Of a DNA stretch of 64,000 nucleotides, positions 22,060-32,525 are shown piece by piece (position 1 is the stretch's first letter; each line of letters starts with the position of its first letter). Source of the DNA: Eucommia ulmoides. Taxonomy: Eukaryota > Streptophyta > Magnoliopsida > Garryales > Eucommiaceae. The notes below the pieces were generated by a model. It was not told the origin of the DNA. It saw nothing but the letters and a program-made list of their open reading frames with translations, and ran no database searches. The position numbers were made by a program, and so were the translations under genes. The stretch lies in NCBI GenBank assembly GCA_016647705.1, contig CM028333.1:16985743-17049742 (forward strand), in the 5' to 3' direction.

Positions 22060-22975
22060 TACGGAGCAGACCCTAAAGAAGATCGACAAACTCGAAAAAA
22101 GCGAGCTCAACAGATCATCTGGGGGGTAAAACGATCCAACCAAAGTTGATTCCAAAGATGGTGAAAAAAGCCCTTTGTGTACTGAGAGACCGGGGTGAGC
22201 CATCCTCCAGTCCTTCTCCCTGCAAAGGCGGAGGCGAGAAGCCCGTCATGCCAAGGGCCGAGGTGAGCCGTGCTCTAGCCATTCCTCTAAGAAGAGGTAG
22301 CCCTATTACCTCGGAGATGATCCTGGGATGAAGCAAAACCATTGGGGGCCAATCCCTAAAGAAGATTGATGAGCTAGGAAAAATCGAGCTCAACAGATCA
22401 TCTGGGGGGGGGGGGGCAAAACAACCCAATAAAAAATTGTACAAGTCTAAAGGTGGGGAAGGTTGGCCCTTTGTGCATTGTAAGGCCGGCGTGAGCCGTC
22501 CTTCAGCCTTTTTCCCTGTTAAGGCAGAGGTGAGCAGCTCGTCGTGCCTAAGGCCCGGGTAAGCCGTGCTCCAGCCATCCCTCCGGACTGAGGTAGCCCT
22601 CTTTCTACAGAGATGATTTAGGGATAAATAAAGATAGACCATATCGCACCTAAAGAAGATCAACGAGCTTGGGAAAGCCGATCTCAACAGATCATTTGGG
22701 GGGGCAAATCGACCTGCTAGTTCAACGAACTGACAGAGTAAGATGAAGATACGTGACCTCGATGTTGTATCCTCTAAGATGCCCAGGAAGCTCAGTGGAC
22801 CCAAGCTCCCTTGGTCGTCTGGGGGGCAAAGTGACCAACCACAACGCTTCAACTTACCTGCGTACCTTATAAGGCAAAGTGGTGACAATCCACCGGGCAC
22901 CAGAAGACGACCACAACAGCTCGCTCGGCACACGCTCTTATGGTCTCCTGGGGGTTAAGGTGGTCATTGCTTAAG
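22060..22975 (+). repeat. Degenerate tandem repeats carrying polypurine tracts
   Basis: Three units of about 280-296 bp begin near 22067, 22350 and 22645. Each reads CCTAAAGAAGAT(C/T)GA..., GAGCTCAACAGATCAT.TGGGGGG..CAAA or a close variant, followed by a pyrimidine-rich section with CCGTC and AAGGC.GAGGTGAGC words. Two partial units end near 22835 (GTCTGGGGGGCAAAG) and 22960 (TCCTGGGGGTTAAGG). The second unit has a run of 13 G (22404-22416). The G-rich words match the true PPT just before the 3' LTR (TTGGGGGGGCAAC, 25584-25596), so the unit looks like repeated copies of the PPT region. Confidence 0.8.
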
Positions 22976-23399
22976 TTACACTGTCGGCCGGACAAAGAAG
23001 GATTACTTCAGCCGACAAATCTTGTGGACTTGAAGTAAACAACTTACATGTTTCAACTGAGCAGTAAAAATCCAATAAAATAAAATTAGAAAAATAAACA
23101 CAAGGGACACACAATTGGAAAAATAGGAGTTTTATTAATCAATCAAAGAGATTACAAGAGGAAAAAATAGGACTCATACCCGTGAAATACAAGTCCGTTA
23201 CTAGCCAGGCCAAACAAAAATAAGAAAAACTAAAACAAAAAGTGTTCTTCCTTGATGGGGCTGACGGATGGGGCTACTGCTAGAATGGGTCAGGACCGGT
23301 CTGCTCGCCACTAGCCTCCTCTGCACCGGCTTGATGATGGCTCCTTGACAGCCTACTCAGCCCAGCTTCTTAAATGGCTGGCTCAGGGCTCGGCTCATC

Positions 23400-25183
23400 C
23401 CTGCTCGTGTCTTGCTGGGCCTGAGCTTTGGCGAGGTCTTGTTTGGAGATCTTGAGGTCTATCTTCGTATGGTCGACCTCTAGGAACTGGTGCTAGACAG
23501 ATTTGACTGCCCCCTTAAAATCGAGTTGGATCACGTTGACGACTATTTGGTCTCGGAGCCGAGTGAATTCTTTACTCTTCTTATAATTCTCAACCGTTTC
23601 AGCTCGAGCCTTCTCCATCTCGGTCGTTTGGTTTCTTTGGAGCTCCTCTAGCTGGGCAACGACAAGGTGCTCAGATCGTGTGAACTCCTCGATCCTCTTA
23701 GCCACTGCCTAATTCTCAGCCCGGATTCGCTCTACCTTCCCGTGATACTTTTCCAAGAGGCTGATGTCGTCATCCATCTGCTTGGTCAGCTCCTCAAGCG
23801 CCTGGTTGACCTGGTGTAAGCGAACCCCGGTCTCCAATGAAGAAAATAACCTCTGCAAGGTCAACAACCAGAGTTGTTAATACATTAATTGAGTCCGAAG
23901 ACAAAATACCAAAAGCTGTCCGATGAGAAAAACTTACTGAAAGCAGGAACCAGTTCATGTCGGCGTAGAGTTGAGCATCGTCAGTAACTAAAGAAAAATA
24001 ATTCTCAAGTAAAATTAAACAACCAGATCGAGCTCAAAATGCTTACCGTTTCGAGAATTCTTCTTTAAAGTTGGCACGGGTAGAGATGGTCACTCCAAAA
24101 ATATATGTCATAGAGGCACAACATGAGCAGTGAGCCGACGTAAGTGTATGGGGTGTTGAGAATTGCCTCTCTATCTGCAAAAATATCTGGGCTAGCCTTG
24201 TGTTTTTTTGTCATTGAAAAGGAAACATGTCAGAAAAGAAGACCAAGGTGAGGAAGGACAAGCTCCGAGCTGAAAAACTTACCTAGGTCTCCTCAATGCC
24301 TCTGGATTAGAAACTCAAATGTCAGCGCCTCATCGGCCTCCCGGTCAGTACCGCCCAAAAAGAAGAACCCCGATTTCCAGTCCTTGATGGAGTCGGGGTA
24401 GCCCTTGAGGAATTTTTTCCGGGCCGAGAGGTAGCACCAGCCCTTTTTACCAAGCATGGCTTTCGCCAAAAATAGTCTGTAGAATAGCTCGAGGGACAGT
24501 GTTATCCCCTCAGACAGGCAAATCATGTGAAAGGACATGGTCATACGTATACTGTTGGGAGATAGCTGTGTTGGACGTAGGCCCAAGTCCCAACAAATCT
24601 CCCTTACCTAGGGGTGGATGGAGAATTGAAGCCTGGCTTACAACTACTGGTCATAGATTGTGATGAACCCCTCATGCGAGTCACATGCTCGGTCGTCCTC
24701 CTCGAGAACGTACGTCTTGACCGAGCCAGGAATTGTGTATGAGGAGCGCAGTTCCCAAACATCTTTCTCAGATAGATCAGACTCCACCCTCCAAACCCAA
24801 TCGTTTGGAGAAACCTCGTAGGCTGGTCAACAGGAAGTTGAGCTCACCTGGGGAGGATGGCCAGACGTCGATAGTTGGACGACCGCTTGGCCCCCGGTAG
24901 AGCCCGCCTTGCTTTTCGTCTTCCTCCTCAGAGACCCGTGGAGGGCACCGGGCGTAGGGAGTGCCCCTACTCCGTTCTCCCCCTGGGACTCCTTAGAAGA
25001 AGACATCCACTGAATGACGATCTCTTGCTCGCCTGTCAACCTAACGGTCGAGAGAATACCCGCCTCGTCGGACTCCGTCGTGGATGAACTAAGCTCAATC
25101 TGGATAACCAGGAAGTCAGTGACTATCATGTTGGTTTCGAACACGCTGCTCCCCAACGAGCCAGACTCGTAAACAAAGGACAT
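23400..25183 (-). pseudogene. Antisense accessory gene of the Tat element (PF04195-like, spliced)
   Basis: Runs opposite to gag-pol in the 3' region. From the ATG at 25183 the frame (MSFVYESGSLGSS...) is Ser/Thr-rich to 24827. After a stop it reads EVSPNDWVWRVESDLSE and SHEGFITIYD, then (24293-24586) GLRPTQLSPNSIRMTMSFH, GWCYLSARKKFLKGYPDS and KDWKSGFFFLG. This order matches the 'putative gypsy-type transposon' domain PF04195 (from memory). GT-AG borders are visible on the minus strand: donors at 24282 (CTAG|GTAAGT), 24046 (ACG|GTAAGC) and 23937 (TCA|GTAAGT); acceptors at 24175 (TTGCAG), 23988 (CTTTAG) and 23853 (TTGCAG). The last part (23493-23705) is a probable coiled coil. Such antisense ORFs are known in Tat elements. 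The function is unknown, and stops show it is broken here. Confidence 0.7.
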
Positions 25184-25302
25184 GAAAAAAAAAAAAAAAA
25201 AAAAAAAAAAGAGAGAAAGAAATGATATGAAGAGTACTATGATTGGAGGTCAGGTAGAGCTTTTATGATGCTCTGGTAAAGAAATTTAGGAAATAGAACG
25301 CG

Positions 25303-25310
25303 TATTTATA
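25303..25310 (-). promoter_or_regulatory. Candidate TATA box for the antisense gene
   Basis: Minus-strand TATAAATA in the context CCCCTATAAATACGCG, 120 bases upstream of the antisense ATG at 25183 and outside the LTR. Placement and sequence fit a dedicated plant promoter for the antisense gene. An A-run (25184-25210) lies in the would-be 5' UTR. Confidence 0.55.
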
Positions 25311-25596
25311 GGGGTGTCGAGAAGCCGAACCGTCACATTACATCGAACGGTTTGTAGGGGGTCGATCTCTACGCCTTCAGCCACGTGTCGCAAATCCGGT
25401 TAGGCTGATAGTTAAACTTCCTTGGGAAGCCAAAGGGCAATGCTCGGTTTAACTTTTCTAACCAGGCTGGCTTGATCTACCGAGTTATGTCATCTTACTC
25501 CTTTTACCCCTTCTCTCCATCAGCTCGGCTAACCGTTCCCAGAGGTCTGATGTGGGTAAAATCAGTTGTATCATCCTACTCCCTTGGGGGGGCAAC
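25311..25596 (+). other. Tat 3' region and polypurine tract before the 3' LTR
   Basis: Non-coding region that would act as the upstream region of the antisense gene. It ends in CCTTGGGGGGGCAAC, the polypurine tract used to prime plus-strand synthesis, immediately before the LTR start TGATGTGGG. Confidence 0.7.
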
Positions 25597-26374
25597 TGAT
25601 GTGGGAAAAATCGGGCTACCTCCACATATCAACCACCTAGATCAAATTTGCCACGTCACCGGTTCCACGTCTTCGACGACCTCAGCCAGCCCAGTGTATA
25701 GACAGCCTGGATAACTTCCCAATTCAGTGGGTGAAGAGAGCATGAGGACCTTCTCAAAAATCTCTGTAAAGAATCAGCGTGCAATGGCAGGTCTGCGGGC
25801 CCAGACCGACCTGCGCTCTTTTGACCGTCTGACTTGCCTCCATGACAGGTCAGAGCCCGGTCTCTGCCATCTATAGTGAATGGCCCAAGGTCTAGGCCCA
25901 TATCTCTAAGCCGTTGTGCCGCCTACGCGCCTGACTGCTTACCGGTAATCCGAGTTTAAAGCCCTAATTTTGCTTACACTAATCACACTTTCGCCTATAA
26001 ATAAAAGGCTTCCCCAACTCTTTTGGGGGATTAGAGTGCAATTCTAGAGAGAGAAACTCCACCATAGGTCACTAGGACAGGTCTAGGTAACAATAACTTT
26101 CCGATCTATATTTCTATCACGGGCTCTTACTCTCACGCCGGAGAGGACACGCCGGGAAAATCCTGACCTGTCTGCAGGTAACAGATTAGAGCTCAGCCTG
26201 AAAAATGGCTAAGAACATTAGGCCAGGAAAACAAGACCCGGGCTCAGATGCATGTCGAATCAAACTTGTCTAGCCTGGCTGCAATACATGAGAAAAATCA
26301 ATCACCATACCCATTCTTCCTGATTTGAGGGTGTCCGAACCATACTACTGGTTGGCCAATTTTCGACACCAACA
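25597..26374 (+). repeat. 3' LTR of the Tat element
   Basis: Starts TGATGTGGGAAAAATCGG and ends GACACCAACA. It is colinear with the 5' LTR, with the TATA box at 25996-26003. The target duplication GTCTT follows at 26375-26379. Confidence 0.93.
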
Positions 26375-26379
26375 GTCTT

Positions 26380-27175
26380 CATTAAGTAAACCCCACATGT
26401 ATCGACTATAATCATCGATGAAGGTGACATACTAATAGTGTTGTGAAACGGTTATGACGGAAAAGGTCCCCATGTGTCCGAATAAAAGAGGCCAAAGGCT
26501 TGCGGTGCTCTGTAAATACAAGGAATATAGGAAGTGCGAGTATGTTTAGATAATTCAAAAGTCATAAAATGAAATCTTTGCAAGATTTATCAAGTGATGG
26601 AAATAAGCAACATAGGTATTCAAAATTCACGTGTTCTAAACAATCATGCCACAAGTTTAAATTTTGAAAATAGCATAAAGATGGGTCAAAAGTAGGTAAG
26701 ATTGATGCTTGCATACTAGACAGAGGTTCAATAAAAGTAGATGGGTTGCTAAAATAGTGGAGTCCATTGTGCTCATATCCCCGCTAAAAATCCTATTAAA
26801 AGTCAGGAACTATAAGAAACAACGATCAGGCAAGAAAATGACAGAATAGCTAAGACCCTTTGCAAGATGACTAACAAATAAAGATTATAAGCATCGTTAG
26901 GAACATAATAAACAAAATTAGGGGTAGTATCTGAAGATAAGCAGGCATCTCCGTAAGAGTGGATAGGAATAGAAATCCCATGGGCAATATAAATATATTG
27001 ATTGATAGCAGTGACATAAGAGCTAAATGTAGAACTTAGTAGTCATGTGATTATTAGCATCACAATCCAAAATCCAAGTTGGTTTTGTAGACTTACCATG
27101 AAAAACGGTAGGGGGTACAGGTGGCAAGAGCAGCCGTGGGACCATGAGATGATGTTAGTGAAGGAAACTATGTCT
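26380..27175 (-). pseudogene. Ty1/copia protease and first half of integrase (degenerate)
   Basis: At the left edge the minus strand reads YVTFIDDYSRYMWGLLNE, the copia integrase core around its first and second Asp ('FIDDYSR..W...L'). At the right end it reads TWILDCDANNHMTT, which is the copia protease active site normally W(I/V)LDSGA..H(M/I)T; SGA is changed to CDA. Between them the frame is lost to stops, but there are phrases such as GDMSTMDS and TFIEPLSS-like remnants of the region before integrase. Coding resumes at 10766 beyond the Tat insertion. Confidence 0.85.
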
Positions 27176-27179
27176 TGGT

Positions 27180-28810
27180 GAACACAGCGGAATTTAAATT
27201 TAATAATTTTATTTCACAATTAATTTTGTAGACCTGAATCAATATGTTATAATATTAAATAATAATATTATAAGAATCTAATAAAAGATTCAATACTTTT
27301 TCTGTTCACTTCAGTCTTATGGCCAGTAGTTTTCGAGGCGTGATATTAATATACTATCTTCCAAGAGCGGCAAGAACAAATCACGTAAGAGTAAGGAACT
27401 CCGAATTGCGACACAAATGTTGTGTCTCTAACGACACATGAAAAATTGCATTTGAATAATACCTACTAATTATTTAAGAATCTCATTCCAAATCAATAAG
27501 ACAAGAGTAGGCTTGGTTTGATTTTAAGTGGTAGTAAAAACCAAATCGAAGGCACAAGATAAGAAAGATGGGAGTCAGACTAATTGGCCCCTTTTTTATG
27601 CTCTGGGCATCCAAAAGTATATGGCTCTGTTTTTATAATGTAGTGTAGGGTACAACCATAGACTCTCATATTTTCTATATCTCACTTTGACCCCCAAATG
27701 TTAAAACAATTCAACATTACTACCCATTCATTTTTTAAGCATTATTCAAACTTCCATTTTTTATTTGTATGTGATCCATTAGTCTTATATCAATGGTAGA
27801 ACAATTAATTAATTAAATTAACTAATCAATCAATTAATTAAAATCTAAACAACACTAATTTTTTCTAGTTGTAAATAGCTTTTTTTATGATATCACCACC
27901 AACTGTGAGTCACTCTACTCACATATCATTGTTATATCCAATTGATGTAATTTATTTAGAGAATACACTTAGTTGTAATTATCGTGCAATTCGATATTTC
28001 TTTATATCCTGAAAGAACTACAGGGTTGGATATAGTCAAAACCCCTAGTTTAACATATGTATTGATCCTTGATATAGTTTATTTTTTACAGCGATTAATA
28101 TTTAATTCTAATCATCATAATATTTTGGTCAAAGACTTCAAGTAAATCATATTTAATCACATAGGACTATTTTCTTTATGCTAAATTGTGATGGATCCTG
28201 TATTACATACTCGAATAATCATATATATGTTCAATACACCCAATGAATACTTTGAAGTTTCATGTCTAGAAGAGAATACTTAGTATTATCAAAGGATAGG
28301 AGTGAACACACATGACAAATATTGCCTCGGTCGAAAGATCACATGAACCATTACAACTCTGATATTTTATTTTGATTTTAAGAGATATTTTTAACATAGA
28401 ATATTATGGTCACGTTAAAACTCTTGTTACTTCCTAACAAGTCTCTTTGTGGTCGTTCCAGTATCTCATATAAATGGAGTTGAGATTCACCATTCTCAAC
28501 AAAGAAAACACCCTAAACTAATATATTTGGATTATTAAATACCAATTAATAATCCTACGATTAGGAACATTTAGGATACTACTTACCATATGTCTATGAT
28601 CTCAAACATTTTGATCTTCCATTACAAGGTAAGATATTTCAATTGAATATCTTTAGAATCGTAACCGCTATATAATACATACATGGTGATATACAGAATA
28701 CCATATTAGTATATAAAATACCAAGTTTGCCCTTGTTCATTATTGAATTACTTGATATTATTTCCAAAAATGGGCCCAACTAAGATTGTCGATAGGGTTT
28801 ATCCCCAGCA
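27180..28810 (-). repeat. LTR-like insertion between copia gag and protease
   Basis: A 1.6-kb non-coding AT-rich block separating copia gag from copia protease. On the minus strand it starts near TGCTGGGGATAAACCC and ends near CCGCTGTGTTCA. Inside, phrases such as GTGAACACACATGACAAATA and CATGTCTAGAAGAGAATACT resemble an abundant plant LTR family I recall but cannot name. ATGAA follows the right edge. I could not find a matching duplicate on the left, so the borders are approximate. Confidence 0.5.
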
Positions 28811-29754
28811 ATGAAGGCCTAAGTGTAGCTGGACCTGAGCTATCTAGGCCTAAAACTAAGTGTAATCAAGGTGAATAGGAGCGGGTTCTGGTGGGTTGGG
28901 TTCCACATATGCTATTGCGCATAAGCACGATGAGCACGTTTACCCTATTGATTCTAAGAGTGTTGTAACCGTAATTCGGGGTAAAATTTAAAGAACTGGG
29001 TAATAAGGTGACCTACCTTATGATAATGCTAGTAGATAGAAGTTTGTGGTCCTATTGAACGAGTGCCGAAGGAATAAACGAATGCCATCTATTCTGGGAC
29101 GGTAGGGGTGGGCTCAGGTGGCAAAAGGAGTCAACGTCGTGCATCCCTATTGATCATTGCAAAAGCATTGCATAAATTTGACATCGGAGATGTGTTTAAA
29201 ATATGAGTTTGGAGATTCTCAAACTCAAGGTTTAAACCCATTAAGAAATGATAAGGTTGATGACGATCCTGTCGATTGTTTAAATAGCAAAATTGTTGGG
29301 AAAAGGTTCGTATTAAGTTAACTCCAACCATCCAGTCTTAAGGTACTCGAAGTAATCCACTTGAGAAACATGACAGAGCTCGAAGATTCAGGATTTGTTG
29401 CAGGCATGTACATACATCTTCGTCAAAGTAGATTAGAGTTCATAAACTATCCCATGCTACATGAACATATGTAGATATGCTCCTCCATAAAATTAAACAT
29501 CCAACCCAAGATTAAACAATTATCCGCATCCTATTAGGCAAATTTGGGATCAATGTTTTTGGGTTTTGACTTAGTTCTCTTGATCTATCCGGTCTGGCAT
29601 TTTGCACCAAGGTACAGACAAAATAAGCAAGAGCAGATATGAAAGTTTGTCCAGTTCAGTAGCATACTAGTAACACGATGAGCTGTCATATTAGGTTTAC
29701 AGAAGAAATTTGGACATGTAACCTTTTGAATATCTCATTCTTTTCTGTAGCCAT
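28811..29754 (-). pseudogene. Ty1/copia gag (degenerate)
   Basis: The likely start MATEKNEIFKR is at 29754, followed by LHVQISSVNL. The best block (29131-29331) reads NRQDRHQPYHFLMGLN then LQTHILNTSPMSNLCNAFAM. This is the 'R..QFLMGLN..Y...R.QIL...P.P.L..AY.M' signature of copia gag (UBN2 type). Toward 28950 a zinc-knuckle remnant YQHYHKVGHLITQFFKF has its cysteines replaced by Y/F. Multiple stops occur before and after the block. Confidence 0.85.
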
Positions 29755-29885
29755 GAGTCTAAAAAAATACGTAACTTCAGAAAAACTCGTTGGAGATAAC
29801 TAAAGATACTAGAAGGCTAGGAACAAAATAATAGAGATAACCAGATACATGGTTACCCAAACAAGATATAAGAGAAAGATACCAT
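29755..29885 (-). promoter_or_regulatory. Copia leader with primer-binding site
   Basis: On the minus strand TGGTATCTTTCTC directly follows the LTR end. It is close to the TGGTATCAGAGC initiator-Met PBS used by most plant copia elements. Confidence 0.6.
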
Positions 29886-30492
29886 TGTCTAGTACATATG
29901 AGACGAAGGTTTTAGGTGCGGCTAAGCAATATGGCTAGGAGAACTGTAAGAAGATGACAACGCTGGTGGCAATAGTATGCATGGTTTGCAATGGCGTTGG
30001 TGGAGTAGATCTGCGCAACGGTGGTGAAGGGATGTTGTGGTGCTGGTGGAAATTGCCACGTAAGACAGGGCACAACGTTCATGACGGTGTGGACTTACGG
30101 CGATGCTAGTGGCTGCGATTCATGTAGAAGTGGCACGCAGCATTCACGATGTGATGTTGGTGGTCCAGTGCAACGTTTTGTGGCGGTTAGTCTGGGGTTC
30201 TCAACGATAGTGGCAGAGCAGATTCACGTGGCGGCTAGGCTAGGGTTTGTGATGGTGGATAGGCAAGGGTTTTGTGTAGGAGACAATGAGGATTTTGCAA
30301 TTTTTTTTACTTCATTTAGGTTCTTGATATCAAAAAGAATGTATGAGAGGAAGAGACAATATTTTATTATAGTGGTATATTGTAATTGAGTTCTACACTC
30401 TCCATTATATAGTCTAAACGATAAATTAAATAAAAAAGAATATTACCCTAACCGATAGATAAATAAAAAAGTTACCCAAAGAAGTTCTAACA
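29886..30492 (-). repeat. 5' LTR of the minus-strand copia element
   Basis: A 607-bp block starting (minus) TGTTAGAACTTC and ending GTACTAGACA just before the PBS. The TATA-like ACTATATAATGGAGAG lies about 80 bases inside. The interior is rich in ACCACC / CCGCCAC codon-like words. An open frame of 122 codons on the plus strand here (30021-30389) is antisense to the LTR, and I do not regard it as a gene. Confidence 0.65.
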
Positions 30493-30771
30493 GGTTAAAT
30501 ATTTTAATGCATGGAAACCATTGAGATGGAAGAAAAATCATGACCAAATGCTGTGATTGTTTGGAGTCGCTATATAGAAGAAAATGAGTAAAGGAATCGG
30601 GCTAAAGTATTAAAGATCAAATGAAAGAACAAAATTGAACCAACTTTTGCAGTCTACCCATAAGTCCAATTCATTAGTTTTAATATAATTTTGTTCCATG
30701 AAAATGAAATATTAAGAATAGCAACAGACTTACAAGCCAAACATGTCCTTACCCGTTTAAACTTGACACAG
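30493..30771. other. Unassigned sequence between the copia LTR and Harbinger
   Basis: AT-rich and non-coding. No repeat or gene recognised. It may be the original host DNA flanking both insertions. Confidence 0.3.
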
Positions 30772-30984
30772 TAAGGTCCTGTTTGGTAACCGTTCTCATC
30801 TCAATTTTTTTTTATCCCATTTCTAGATTATTGGGATTTCTGTTTGGGCATAGCGTTTGGTAAATCTGTTTCCATTCTCACTCCTATCCCAAAACAAATA
30901 ATCATGCCCACTTTTTATTAAGAAGTGAAAAACAAAAAAAAAAGTTGTTTCCCATCCCATCCCATCCCAAATAAATAAATAAAT

Positions 30985-31299
30985 AAAAAGAGTATGCTCG
31001 GTATTTTGGGAATTCTTAAGAATCTATTCTTTCTTTTAATCCCGATCATCACTTTTCTCCTCCTTACTTTTGCAATCTTCTCCTCTAATATTTTCTTTCT
31101 CACTTTCGCAATCTTCTCCTCCTCGATTGTTCGAAGATTCTTACTCCTCTGCTCTCGATCGTTCTTTGAAGCTCCGCATCCCTTGTTCGTCACTACCTCT
31201 GCCCTTGTTCGTCGCTTCTCATTGCTGTCTTGAAAGGGCTTGTTCGTCGTTATTTGACGCTTCACAATCCGTCGTCGCTTCGAAAATTGGGGGTACCAG
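30985..31299 (+). other. Probable 5' UTR exon of Harbinger ORF1
   Basis: Pyrimidine-rich sequence ending ACCAG|GTAAGG (donor about 31300), which would pair with the acceptor ATTGTAG just before the ORF1 ATG. Short open frames here are low complexity. Confidence 0.35.
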
Positions 31300-31504
31300 G
31301 TAAGGTTTCTTCTATCTCTCCGCCCTCTCTCTCTCTCTCTCTCCCTATTTTTGTGTGCAATTTATGTCGAGCTTTCAAAAGATCAACTATGAATTAAACC
31401 CTAGATATAGGGTTTTGGGTTCATTCACCAAAATTTTGCCCTACATCTACGGTATTTTTACAGATGTGCAATAATTTTACCTAGATCTAAGGTTTTGGGT
31501 ATAT

Positions 31505-31740
31505 TTAGTTTGCGATTCTTAAAACTGTTTGTGTAGGATTTCTTAAAACTGTTTTGGGTCTGTTTGGTTTGCGATTCTTAAAACTGTTTGTCTAGGATTT
31601 CTTAAAATTGTTTTGGATCTGTTTGGTTTGCGATTCTGATTTCTTAAAATGCTAGATCTAATTTCTTAATACGGTATTTGCGATTTTTAGGTCTGTTTGG
31701 TTTGCAATTCTTAAAACTGTTTTGAATTTGTATGGTCTAT
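31505..31740 (+). repeat. Short tandem repeats in the Harbinger 5' UTR intron
   Basis: Units of about 60 bp with GTTTGGTTTGCGATTCTTAA and AAACTGTTTG start near 31508, 31568 and 31627, with a looser copy near 31690. They lie in the 1.2-kb region between the candidate donor at 31300 and ORF1. Confidence 0.7.
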
Positions 31741-32525
31741 TTGGTTTGCATTAAATCTTATTCTTGCATATATTTTGAAACTACTTCTATCGATAAACAC
31801 AAAATGAGTACACGAAGAATAATTCTGAATTTGTAAACATTACTACACATTTTTCTTGATGTGGGTAAACGATTTCTTGTTCTGAATTTGTATACTTTTT
31901 GGCCAAGAACTAAGATTAATATGTAATCTTTAAAAATAGGATAATATGTTTGGTTTGAAAGAGGCTATGAAATTGGAATTGAAATGAAGTCATAATTTCC
32001 CAGATTTTAGAACAGCTAGATGAATTTGATTCATTGTCTTTTATTCTTTGATTGAAATTTGAGGTAAGACTTCAATCCCCCTCTTTTCTGATATCAATAG
32101 AATTTCTCTTTTGCTTTAAAAAAATGTCACTTTGTTAAGTCCTAATTTATTAAAGTATTTTTCATTTTTGACATTTTTAATCTGAAGTTCTATTTTTGAT
32201 AGCTTTCATTTTTTGATTTCTTTACAACCTGCTCTCTTAAAAGTTTTTGCTCTTCCCAATTTTCTCTATTTAGTTCTTTATCTTAGCTATGAATTTATTT
32301 ATATTACTTTGTCACTATATTTTCAAGTGGTGATGGTTTTTGGTGGTGGTTGTGATAGGAGAAATCTCTCAATTTTAATTTTTGAGCGATAAGTAATTGA
32401 TAAGAAAAACATGATAACCTTTTAGTACATGTTTGAACTGGAAGTTATTTTCAATTGTTCTATGTTGTGCACTATATATGTTCTATGTTCTAAGTTTTTC
32501 GCATTGTAAACACTTTATATTGTAG

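Larger units (their letters stand above)
11083..26374 (+). mobile_element. Tat-lineage Ty3/gypsy retrotransposon, full length with nested insertion
   Basis: A 15.3-kb element bounded by two similar LTRs (783 and 778 bp, TGATGTGGG...ACCAACA or ACTAACA). It is flanked by GTCTT at 11078-11082 and 26375-26379, a perfect 5-bp target duplication inside copia integrase. The order gag, protease, RT, RNase H, second (archaeal-type) RNase H, integrase, long 3' region with an antisense ORF is that of Tat-lineage elements such as Grande or RIRE2. A 4.1-kb Athila-like element is nested at the end of the first RNase H. All domains carry stops or lost catalytic residues, so the copy is dead. Confidence 0.93.

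Noticed and set aside
22115..22933. Minus-strand 272-codon open frame, the longest in the window
   Set aside because: It lies antisense to the polypurine-tract tandem repeats. Its protein is a threefold repeat of the same stretch (PPDDLLSS...IFFR) created by the DNA repeats, with no start context or domain. Recorded as part of the repeat finding.
30021..30389. 122-codon plus-strand frame (MVKGCCGAGG...)
   Set aside because: Antisense to the copia 5' LTR, in a GGTGG-rich stretch. No domain and no conserved partner.
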